Below are positions 1 to 5,428 of a stretch of 5,570 nt of DNA, piece by piece; within the stretch, counting starts at the first letter, position 1; every line of letters begins with the position of its first letter. The stretch spans positions 1 to 5,570 of the forward strand of contig CBFDCL010000113.1 of assembly GCA_965603295.1 (NCBI GenBank), given 5' to 3'. The notes beneath the pieces were generated by a model. The model was not told where the DNA came from. It did no database searches and was given only the letters and a program-made list of their open reading frames with translations. This DNA comes from JAFGWO01 sp965603295. Lineage in GTDB: Bacteria > BMS3Abin14. The position numbers were made by a program, and so were the translations under genes.

Positions 1-2
1 GG

Positions 3-1568
3 CACCTTCTCGGCAACATGTTGTTCCTGTGGATCTTCGGTTCCTACCTCGAGGCGAGGATCGGCTGGCTTAAGTTCGTTCTTTTCTACGTTCTCAGCGA
101 GTTCGGAAGTCTTTTTGTTAGCTTTGGCTTAATGGGGCAGGCCTATATAGGCGCCTCGGGAGCTATCTCCGGGATCATGGCCCTTTACCTGGCTCGGTTT
201 TTCCATTCAAAGATAAGGACCGTGTTCTGGTTCGGTCCCTTTCCAATCCGCTATGATTTGCCGGTAATGTTTCTCCTGCCCTTGTGGTTCGCCAAAGACC
301 TGGCGTCCGGAGTACTTGGGATGGCTGAAGTAACTGGTACGGGCTACTTTGCACATGTAGGTGGGTTCCTCTCCGGACTAATCATTGCCAAGGTAATGAA
401 GTTCGATGTGGAAGGCAGGTCGGAGCACTTTAAACTTCAGGCTGCAAGGCGGATCGCTGAATCCGAAGAAATGCCGAGGGTATTGAAAGATCTGAAGCGG
501 GCCCTTGAGGAGAACTTCGAGGATCCGGAGATCCACCATCTCCTGGGTCAGTATTATGCGAGATCCAGCGACGGCCTTCGCCTTGCCCGTAAATATTTTC
601 TTCAGGCCATAGAAAAATATTCCAGGGATGATAGGGACGCTCTCAAGAGCGCCGGTGTCTTCGTGGAGATGGTCAAGAAGTGCGGTGCCGAAAGCTCGCT
701 GGAGGGTTACCTGAAATACGCAACCGTTTTAGACAAAGCGAGTGATCATGAAAGGGCATCCGCCCTTCTCTCACCAATTCTGGGCAGGGACGACCTGTCC
801 GGGGAAACGGGAAAACGGGCCCTTGCAAGGCTGATCAATAACGCCCGCGCTTCCGGCCGGCCCGAGTTAGGGGCCATGGCAGAGGGGCGGTTCAGGGCCC
901 TGTTTCCCGGGATCGAGATCCCGGAACCCGATGAGTCTTCGTTCAGGAAGACCCTTGTCCTGCCCATTTCCAGGGAGCAGGTTGGCAAGTCCAGATGGTC
1001 CTTGTGGAAGTGGCTGGATGAAGTGATGAACACCTGGGTTTTCTGGTTCTGGTGGGCCATTATCTTTCTTCCGGTCGCGATATTCATTGAGGTTTCGCAT
1101 TATGAAACCCTTGGTGATGGTAGCATTGTTCTGGCCATCATAGTTCCCACCGCAGTGGCCGGGTTGGCCACTCACATCTACCTGAATGCCGGCAACACGA
1201 TAGGAGGCTTCCTGTACGGGACCGGATACAGGAAATCGGAACTTGAAGCCCAGAGGAACTTTAATATCAGTACCTACCTCCGGAAGGGGATGGCTTCTGA
1301 AGGGGAAAAACATTTCGAAGACGCTGTGGCATATTATAAAGGAGTCCTGGCTGAAGACCCGAAGCACATAGAAGCCCGTTTCCGCCTGGCCAGGATCTAT
1401 CACCACAATCTTGAGCGGAAGGGAAGCGCCATCCACGAATACGAGAAGCTGATAGAACTGGTTCCCGAGAACGCCTCCTACTATCTGGCTGCAAAGGAGG
1501 CCATTGAAGAACTGCGGGGAGAACGTCCCGCCCCGGAGCCGATCAAACCGCTGGAGTGGAAGGAGTAG
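3..1568 (+). CDS. Rhomboid-family intramembrane serine protease with C-terminal TPR-like region (5' end missing)
   Basis: Predicted intramembrane serine protease that cleaves membrane-anchored proteins. The gene is cut by the left edge: the frame is open to base 3 and reads HLLGNMLFLWIFG, the conserved rhomboid TM2 motif, so the ATG at 18 is internal. Counting that Met as residue 1, the catalytic serine is Ser47 in GASG (45-48) and the catalytic histidine is His113 in AHVGGFLSG (112-120), so the Ser/His dyad is intact. Membrane segments lie near 17-38, 43-62, 80-101 and 107-125. After the protease core comes a soluble helical region with TPR-like pairs (about 155-275). Next are two more hydrophobic segments (about 340-358 and 369-389) and a clearer TPR-like stretch (about 420-500; FEDAVAYYKGVLAEDP). 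Simple bacterial rhomboids stop soon after TM6, so the roughly 390-residue extension is unusual. Family assignment is secure; substrate is unknown. Confidence 0.9.
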   Translation, partial: HLLGNMLFLWIFGSYLEARIGWLKFVLFYVLSEFGSLFVSFGLMGQAYIGASGAISGIMALYLARFFHSKIRTVFWFGPFPIRYDLPVMFLLPLWFAKDLASGVLGMAEVTGTGYFAHVGGFLSGLIIAKVMKFDVEGRSEHFKLQAARRIAESEEMPRVLKDLKRALEENFEDPEIHHLLGQYYARSSDGLRLARKYFLQAIEKYSRDDRDALKSAGVFVEMVKKCGAESSLEGYLKYATVLDKASDHERASALLSPILGRDDLSGETGKRALARLINNARASGRPELGAMAEGRFRALFPGIEIPEPDESSFRKTLVLPISREQVGKSRWSLWKWLDEVMNTWVFWFWWAIIFLPVAIFIEVSHYETLGDGSIVLAIIVPTAVAGLATHIYLNAGNTIGGFLYGTGYRKSELEAQRNFNISTYLRKGMASEGEKHFEDAVAYYKGVLAEDPKHIEARFRLARIYHHNLERKGSAIHEYEKLIELVPENASYYLAAKEAIEELRGERPAPEPIKPLEWKE

Positions 1569-1633
1569 AGAAAATTCAAGATTCAAAATACGATCAAAGA
1601 CCAAATAATATCGTAAAATAGAGTGAACTACCT

Positions 1634-1700
1634 TTGGGATCAGATCTCATATTTTCAGGTTTTTCAGTTCGAATTCTGAGAATCTGAGGTCCGACCCCAA
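1634..1700. repeat. Imperfect inverted repeat, 16-bp arms, possible miniature repeat element
   Basis: The left arm TTGGGATCAGATCTCA (1634-1649) matches the reverse complement of the right arm TGAGGTCCGACCCCAA (1685-1700) at 13 of 16 positions. All three differences are transitions. A 35-bp AT-rich centre lies between them and contains a small palindrome, ATTCTGAGAAT (1673-1683). Read on the minus strand, the right arm gives TTGGGGTCGGACCTCA, which closely matches the sequence starting at 3104. The repeat may be a REP- or MITE-like element. No target-site duplication or transposase is visible. Confidence 0.45.
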
Positions 1701-1712
1701 TCAACCCCTCTC

Positions 1713-1741
1713 TTGAATCTACTGCATTCGTGAAGTAAAAT
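1713..1741 (+). promoter_or_regulatory. Putative sigma70-type promoter for the 1826 lipoprotein gene
   Basis: A -35 box TTGAAT (1713-1718, 4 of 6 to TTGACA) and a -10 box TAAAAT (1736-1741, 5 of 6 to TATAAT) are separated by exactly 17 bp. Transcription would start near 1746-1749, giving a leader of about 80 nt before the ATG at 1826. The right strand and spacing, in the only plausible spot upstream of the gene, support it. It is a match by eye only. Confidence 0.45.
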
Positions 1742-1784
1742 TACTATGGGTGCAGAGGAGAAACAAACTATATCAATACATCGG

Positions 1785-1806
1785 ACCGCCCTTAAGGGGC
1801 GGTTTT
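1785..1806 (+). terminator. Intrinsic-terminator-like hairpin in the leader of the 1826 gene
   Basis: ACCGCCC (1785-1791) pairs perfectly with GGGCGGT (1797-1803) around the loop TTAAG, and a short T run follows (TTTT, 1803-1806). It could end transcripts from the rhomboid gene. However, it sits downstream of the putative promoter and only 19 nt before the next ATG, so it could also act as an attenuator. The T tract is short, so termination may be partial. Confidence 0.5.
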
Positions 1807-1813
1807 GCGTTGG

Positions 1814-1819
1814 GGGAGG
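1814..1819 (+). promoter_or_regulatory. Ribosome binding site fixing the start of the first lipoprotein at 1826
   Basis: GGGAGG lies 6 nt upstream of ATG 1826. The frame stays open further upstream to a TTG at 1805, but that codon has no Shine-Dalgarno, lies in the tail of the hairpin, and would put seven extra residues (one of them Arg-Trp-Gly-Arg-rich) before a well-formed lipoprotein signal. ATG 1826 is therefore preferred. Confidence 0.75.
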
Positions 1820-1825
1820 TGCCAA

Positions 1826-3073
1826 ATGAAAAGATATAGGATTCCGGGGATGTTGCTCGCCGGGTTTATCACCTGTGTTTTTGTTGTTATTTCCTGCGGG
1901 GGCGGGGGAGACAGTAAAGAAGATTTTCTCTATTTCCGGGCCGACGATGGAGTGAACGGCAGGGAGCTTTGGGTCTATGACGGTGTCAACGCGCCGGTCA
2001 TGGTCGCCGATATCAACTCCGCCGGGGATTCCAATCCGAGTGAGCTGATGGTTTTTGATGACCGGTTGGTTTTCAGGGCCGAGGACGGTGACAATGGTTT
2101 TGAATTGTGGTCCTACGATGGGAACGGCGATCCGAGCATGGTCGCGGACATCAATCCATCCGGGGATGCATGGCCTTATGGTTTAATCGAATACGATGGG
2201 GACCTTTATTTTGCGGCCACAAATGGAATGGACGGCGACCCCAACTCGGAACTCTGGATCCTCGATTCTTCGAGCGGAAATGCCGGCATGGTGACCAATA
2301 TCTACAAGGGCACCACCTTCTTTCAGATTAACGGCGGAATCAACGATCCGGCTGTTTATAACGGAAAACTCTTTTTCGCAATGAACGACGGCATTGCCGG
2401 AAAAGAGCTGTGGTCCTATGATGCCGATACCGGCGAGGCTCTGATGGCTGCCGATATCTGGGCCGGTTCGGCCACCTCCCACTCCCTGCCCTTTGGTCTG
2501 ACCGTTTTCAGGGATAAGCTCTTCTTCAATGCCGGGGAGCCTGTGTACGGTGAGGAGATGTGGGTTTATGACGGGATCACTGCCCCGGACATCGTGGCCG
2601 ATATCAACTCGGCAGGGGACTCAGATCCTTCTTATTTTTTCGAGTTCGATGGGATGCTGTATTTCGCTGCCGATGACGGGATCCACGGTGAGGAGCTCTG
2701 GTCTTACGATGGTTTGTCCGTGTCGCCGGTCATGGTTGCTGACATAAACACGGCCGGGGATTTCAGTCCGTATTATTTCGCTGTTTTTCAGGATCAGCTA
2801 TATTTCAGCGCCGACGATGGTTCCCATGGCCGGGAACTGTGGACATATGACGGGTTGACCTCTCCCACAATGGTAGCCGACATCGACTCCGTTGATGAAT
2901 CGAATGCAGGGGACCTGGCGGTGTTTAATGAAAAGCTCTATTTCAGTGCAAATGACGGCATCAACGGGAGGGAACTCTGGGTTTACGACGGTGTCAACGA
3001 ACCATCCCTTGCGGCGGATATCTATGTCGGCGGCCATTCCCAGCCCTCCGGCTTAACCGTGTTCCGTCATTAA
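1826..3073 (+). CDS. Lipoprotein with eight ELWxxDG-type repeats
   Basis: A 415-residue predicted lipoprotein. The signal peptide (MKRYR, then hydrophobic to residue 23) ends in the lipobox VISC with Cys24 as the lipidation site. Gly follows at +2, so outer-membrane delivery is likely, then a GGGG spacer. The rest is eight repeats of about 46-52 residues in the pattern LYFxADDGxxGxELWxYDG..MVADIxxxGDSxP..LxVF. The ELW tryptophans are at 49, 95, 144, 196, 246 (EMW), 292, 339 and 385. This matches the bacterial ELWxxDGT repeat family and probably forms a beta-propeller-like fold. Here the family's usual Thr after DG is absent, and a Pro usually follows three residues later. The protein begins and ends at repeat boundaries. 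Ligand and function are unknown. It appears transcribed alone, with its own promoter and a 399-bp gap downstream. Confidence 0.88.
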   Translation: MKRYRIPGMLLAGFITCVFVVISCGGGGDSKEDFLYFRADDGVNGRELWVYDGVNAPVMVADINSAGDSNPSELMVFDDRLVFRAEDGDNGFELWSYDGNGDPSMVADINPSGDAWPYGLIEYDGDLYFAATNGMDGDPNSELWILDSSSGNAGMVTNIYKGTTFFQINGGINDPAVYNGKLFFAMNDGIAGKELWSYDADTGEALMAADIWAGSATSHSLPFGLTVFRDKLFFNAGEPVYGEEMWVYDGITAPDIVADINSAGDSDPSYFFEFDGMLYFAADDGIHGEELWSYDGLSVSPVMVADINTAGDFSPYYFAVFQDQLYFSADDGSHGRELWTYDGLTSPTMVADIDSVDESNAGDLAVFNEKLYFSANDGINGRELWVYDGVNEPSLAADIYVGGHSQPSGLTVFRH

Positions 3074-3080
3074 AATTTTG

Positions 3081-3108
3081 CGGTAACCTTGGGGCGGTAA
3101 CCGTGGGG
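3081..3108. repeat. Tandem 14-bp duplication that can also fold as a hairpin
   Basis: CGGTAACCTTGGGG (3081-3094) is followed at once by CGGTAACCGTGGGG (3095-3108), one mismatch in 14. CGGTAACC (3081-3088) can also pair with GGTAACCG (3096-3103) with a single A-A mismatch. It begins 8 bp after the lipoprotein stop codon. No T run follows, so it is not a standard intrinsic terminator. Confidence 0.6.
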
Positions 3109-3145
3109 TCGGAGCTTCACCCTTCGCTGAAGTTACAGGTGACAG
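3104..3145 (+). repeat. Dispersed intergenic repeat, copy A
   Basis: TGGGGTCGG (3104-3112) is followed after a short gap by CCTTCGCTGAAGTTACAGG and TGACAG (to 3145). The same order, TGGGGTCG then CTTCGCT..AAG.TAC.G, is seen in copy C at 5465-5506. The second half alone is seen in copy B at 3412-3440. Copy A is the most degenerate of the three. Confidence 0.5.
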
Positions 3146-3233
3146 TTCTTGGGGAACGGTCCTCAAAAGTCAAATACAGACCCAAAACAGGGTGCTCTAA
3201 CAACAGATTTTTCCACTCATCCCCTGGAAACTC

Positions 3234-3261
3234 GGAACCAGGAACCAGGTACCAGGAACTA
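3234..3261. repeat. Four tandem heptamers (GGAACCA type)
   Basis: Four contiguous 7-bp units: GGAACCA, GGAACCA, GGTACCA, GGAACTA. The first two are identical and the last two have one change each. The preceding bases (GGAAACTC, 3226-3233) look like a further decayed unit. Heptamer tandems in spacers are usually noncoding and may arise by replication slippage. Confidence 0.7.
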
Positions 3262-3274
3262 GTTTTTCCTTTCT

Positions 3275-3299
3275 ACTTTCCACTTTAGACTTTCCACTT
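3275..3299. repeat. 11-bp direct repeat with 14-bp period
   Basis: ACTTTCCACTT occurs at 3275-3285 and again at 3289-3299, identical and separated by TAG. The bases just upstream (TTTCTACTTTCC) look like a further partial unit. It lies 13 bp after the heptamer tandem and is pyrimidine-rich on this strand. Confidence 0.6.
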
Positions 3300-3316
3300 G
3301 CCCAACCCAGCGGCCT

Positions 3317-3345
3317 TTGCAAACTTCCATAAATAGGCGTAACAT
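3317..3345 (+). promoter_or_regulatory. Weak candidate promoter for the 3473-4313 lipoprotein genes
   Basis: TTGCAA (3317-3322, 4 of 6) and TAACAT (3340-3345, 4 of 6) are 17 bp apart in a locally AT-rich stretch, about 125 bp upstream of the next gene. A nearby TTGTCA (3356-3361) has no well-spaced -10. Both boxes are poor, so this is a pointer only. If it is real, dispersed repeat copy B would lie in the 5' untranslated leader. Confidence 0.2.
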
Positions 3346-3411
3346 TAATTCGTTTTTGTCAGGAGGTTTGGGAATAATATCTGGGGATTCACTCTAACCG
3401 TCTTCCCGTCC

Positions 3412-3440
3412 GTCTTCGCTTTCAGCTACGGCGTGACAAG
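3412..3440 (+). repeat. Dispersed intergenic repeat, copy B
   Basis: GTCTTCGCTT, two variable bases, then AGCTACGGCGTGACAAG. It matches copy C (5479-5506) over nearly its whole length, with a one-base indel and four substitutions. The TGGGGTCG half seen in copies A and C is missing. Instead CCGTCTTC at 3398-3405 duplicates the start of the element (3410-3417). It ends 32 bp before the ATG at 3473. Confidence 0.6.
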
Positions 3441-3472
3441 GAGGGCGGTTTTTCATTTCAAAGGGGCGAATA

Positions 3473-4225
3473 ATGAAAAAGTCAGGATACGCATTTCTCG
3501 TGACGGCCATTCTTTCCGCCGGTCTGTTCTTCGCTTTCGCCTGCGGCGGAGGAGGGGGAGGAGGCCCTGCTGTAGCGCTCTTTTCGGACACGAACTACGT
3601 CGATTACAATGAAAATTCGAATGATGCAGGGGCAAGCAACGTAATGAAAACCCTCGAGCATCTCGGGATCGACGCCCAGGCTTTCACCGGGATCTCCGCG
3701 ACGGTCTTTGGCAGCGCCTTGAGCGGAAAGGACGTTCTCGCTTTCCCCGAGATCACACCGACACACTACCTGGCGCCAAACTTAAGCGCCCAGGCGGTTT
3801 CCGTCATCCACGATTTCGTGGAAGGCGGTGGGACACTCCTTTTGTTCAGCGGGGAAGACATCGACGCGGCAATCGCCAACACGGCTTTCGGGTGGGACCT
3901 GGAAATGGGACACGAGGTTTATCAGAACATCTTTATCGATCCGGGTGAGACAGCCGGAACCGTTTTCGAAGGCGGGCCTTCGCCCCTTTCCTACCCCGAC
4001 CAGGTGACCAGTTACGGGACGGAAGGCATGCCCGCCGGGACCATGGCCATGTACGCCGATTCGGAGGGCTACAGCTGCGTCACGGCCATCCCCTACGGCG
4101 AGGGTCAGGTTATCCACCTGGGATGGGATTGGGACTGGGGTGATTGGACTGATCCGGCCACTCCGATAAGTGACGGAAATGACGGGGGCTGGTTCGAGGT
4201 ACTCTCAAGGGCTCTGGAATATTAG
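3473..4225 (+). CDS. Lipoprotein with probable glutamine-amidotransferase-like fold
   Basis: A 250-residue predicted lipoprotein. ATG 3473 is preceded by AAGGGG (3461-3466) at 6-nt spacing. The signal peptide (MKK, then hydrophobic to residue 23) leads to Cys24. The lipobox AFAC is weak because Ala replaces the usual Leu/Val at -3. Seven consecutive glycines follow (25-31). The mature part looks like a Rossmann-type alpha/beta domain: strand VALFSD (34-39), helix around 54-64, strand DVLAFPE (87-93), then a helix and VEGGGTLLLFS (116-126). It ends in GEGQVIHLGWDWDWGDW (209-225). The GGGTLLLFS and G.G.VIHLGWD patterns recall non-catalytic class I amidotransferase-like (ThuA/DUF4350-type) proteins. 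I see no G-x-C-x-G nucleophile elbow; the only other Cys is Cys202, so a binding role is more likely than amidotransferase activity. The fold is inferred by eye. The next gene starts 87 bp downstream and may be co-transcribed. Confidence 0.8.
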   Translation: MKKSGYAFLVTAILSAGLFFAFACGGGGGGGPAVALFSDTNYVDYNENSNDAGASNVMKTLEHLGIDAQAFTGISATVFGSALSGKDVLAFPEITPTHYLAPNLSAQAVSVIHDFVEGGGTLLLFSGEDIDAAIANTAFGWDLEMGHEVYQNIFIDPGETAGTVFEGGPSPLSYPDQVTSYGTEGMPAGTMAMYADSEGYSCVTAIPYGEGQVIHLGWDWDWGDWTDPATPISDGNDGGWFEVLSRALEY

Positions 4226-4312
4226 CGACGAGAAGGGAAAATCCGGGTGCCAAAGAGCTCTGATCCCCGGAAGTTTCTGGTTTGCCGCCTGGATTAAAGA
4301 GGAGCGATATTT

Positions 4313-5428
4313 ATGAGACGTTTGGCTGTGTTGTCTCTTCTTGCCGGTGGCCTCGCGACCTTCCTGGCGTTGCTTGGCTCCTGCGGGGGCGGGAGTAATT
4401 CCGGGTCAGGTGTTTTCTCCGACAGCGGTCAGTCCCTGGGCTCTTCCGACACCTACTGCGTGGCTCTGGGCGACCTTGACGGGGACGGCGACCTGGACCT
4501 GGTAACCGGAAAAAATGGTCCCAACCTGGTCTGGGAGAACATGGGATCGGGCATCTTCAGCGATACCGGTCAGAGGTTGGGTAACTACCTTACACTCGGA
4601 GTGGTTGTAGGGGAGCTGGACGAGAATGACGCCCCGGACTTAATCAGCGGCAACAGTCGGACAGGTTCGGCCACGACCGAAAGACCTCTGGTCTGGCACA
4701 ATAACGGTTCGGGGGTGTTTGCCAGTGGAAGCCGAAACATGCACTCATCCATACTCAGGGCTATCGCCATTGGCGATGTCGACGATGATAAAGATCTTGA
4801 TCTTGTGGTCGGCAACTACAACCAACCGACTCTCGTTTACAGAAACAAGGGGGCAGGTATCTTCTCCGATACGGGGCAGTTGCTGACGACGCGGGACACG
4901 CAATCGGTGGCTCTGGGTGATATTGACGGGGACGGCGACCTGGACCTGGTGCAGGGAAACCAGGGGCCAAATCTTGTTTTCCTGAACGAAGGGGACGGAA
5001 CCTTTACCAACACCGGTCAGAGCCTGGGTGGTGGTAATACCAGCTCTGTTGCCATCGGTGACATTGACCGCGACGGGGACCTGGACTTTGTCGAGGGAAA
5101 CCGGTTCGATTCGAACCTTGTCTGGAAAAACAACGGATCGGGGATCTTTTCCAGCGCCGGCCAACCTCTGGGATCTTCCGATACCAATTGCCTGGCCCTC
5201 GGGGACCTCGACGGCGACGGCGACCTGGATCTGGTCAGCGGAAACGACGGGCCTAATCTTGTGTGGGAAAATATGGGTGCGGGCATCTTCACCGACACCG
5301 GTCAGGGTCTTGGTAATGAAATTACGTCCGGAGTCGTCCTGGGGGATGTGGACGGTGACGGTGATCCGGATATCGTTGCCGGAAACCGGGATGGACCCAA
5401 CAGGATCTACATCAATATCAACCAGTAA
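4313..5428 (+). CDS. Lipoprotein with seven FG-GAP/VCBS-type repeats (seven-bladed propeller)
   Basis: A 371-residue predicted lipoprotein with GAGGAG (4299-4304) 8 nt before the ATG. The signal peptide ends in a canonical lipobox, LGSC, with Cys24, then GGG and a Ser/Gly/Asn linker. Seven repeats follow, starting at Gly 53, 100, 154, 202, 249, 297 and 344, about 47-54 residues apart. Five carry a clear DxDxDGDxD-type calcium loop (for example GDLDGDGDLDLV). The loop is changed in repeat 2 (ELDENDAPD) and repeat 3 (DVDDDKDLD). Each is followed by GN..PNLVW.N.GSGIFSDTGQ.LG. The last repeat lacks the GIFSDTGQ strand, while an extra copy (33-43) sits before repeat 1. This is as expected for a velcro-closed seven-bladed propeller of the integrin-alpha/FG-GAP kind. 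Repeats 1-2 and 6-7 are close duplicates. A calcium-stabilised surface binding protein is likely; the ligand is unknown. Confidence 0.9.
   Translation: MRRLAVLSLLAGGLATFLALLGSCGGGSNSGSGVFSDSGQSLGSSDTYCVALGDLDGDGDLDLVTGKNGPNLVWENMGSGIFSDTGQRLGNYLTLGVVVGELDENDAPDLISGNSRTGSATTERPLVWHNNGSGVFASGSRNMHSSILRAIAIGDVDDDKDLDLVVGNYNQPTLVYRNKGAGIFSDTGQLLTTRDTQSVALGDIDGDGDLDLVQGNQGPNLVFLNEGDGTFTNTGQSLGGGNTSSVAIGDIDRDGDLDFVEGNRFDSNLVWKNNGSGIFSSAGQPLGSSDTNCLALGDLDGDGDLDLVSGNDGPNLVWENMGAGIFTDTGQGLGNEITSGVVLGDVDGDGDPDIVAGNRDGPNRIYININQ

Larger units (their letters stand above)
1569..1825. other. Intergenic region between the rhomboid gene and the first lipoprotein gene
   Basis: No convincing full gene lies here. 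The AT-rich start has two tandem heptamers (ATTCAAG, ATTCAAA at 1574-1587). An imperfect inverted repeat, a promoter and a terminator-like hairpin follow and are listed separately. A 27-codon frame at 1746-1829 is discussed in the findings. I see no terminator directly behind the rhomboid stop; the only T-tailed hairpin is more than 200 bp downstream. Confidence 0.6.
3074..3472. other. 399-bp repeat-rich intergenic region
   Basis: No credible gene is present. In order it holds a tandem 14-mer just after the stop, a TGGGGTCGG plus CTTCGCT element, four tandem heptamers, an 11-bp direct repeat with 14-bp period, a weak promoter candidate, and a second CTTCGCT element just before the next gene. 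Each is listed separately. I see no T-tailed terminator here. Confidence 0.6.

Noticed and set aside
867..1604. 245-codon open frame on the minus strand under the rhomboid gene.
   Set aside because: It lies antisense to a clearly coding frame with recognisable motifs. Its translation shows no domain pattern, and it has no separate promoter or context.
1805..1825. Upstream TTG start for the first lipoprotein.
   Set aside because: No ribosome binding site precedes it, it lies in the hairpin tail, and ATG 1826 has a well-spaced Shine-Dalgarno and gives a normal lipoprotein signal.
3103..3288. 61-codon + strand frame in the spacer after the first lipoprotein.
   Set aside because: It starts at a GTG inside a tandem repeat, runs through two repeat arrays, and has no Shine-Dalgarno or recognisable sequence.
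3234..3299. CRISPR-like repeats.
   Set aside because: Units are 7 or 14 bp with no unique spacers between them, far from CRISPR geometry, and no cas gene is present.
3543..3564. Glycine-codon G-rich tract of the 3473 gene as a phase-variation switch.
   Set aside because: The tract is broken by A and C, with no homopolymer longer than five G, so frequent slippage is not expected from sequence alone.
1826..5428. Rhombosortase/GlyGly-CTERM pairing of the rhomboid protease with the Gly-rich lipoproteins.
   Set aside because: GlyGly-CTERM signals sit at the C terminus (Gly-rich stretch, membrane segment, basic end). Here the glycines follow an N-terminal lipid Cys, and none of the three proteins has a C-terminal hydrophobic segment.
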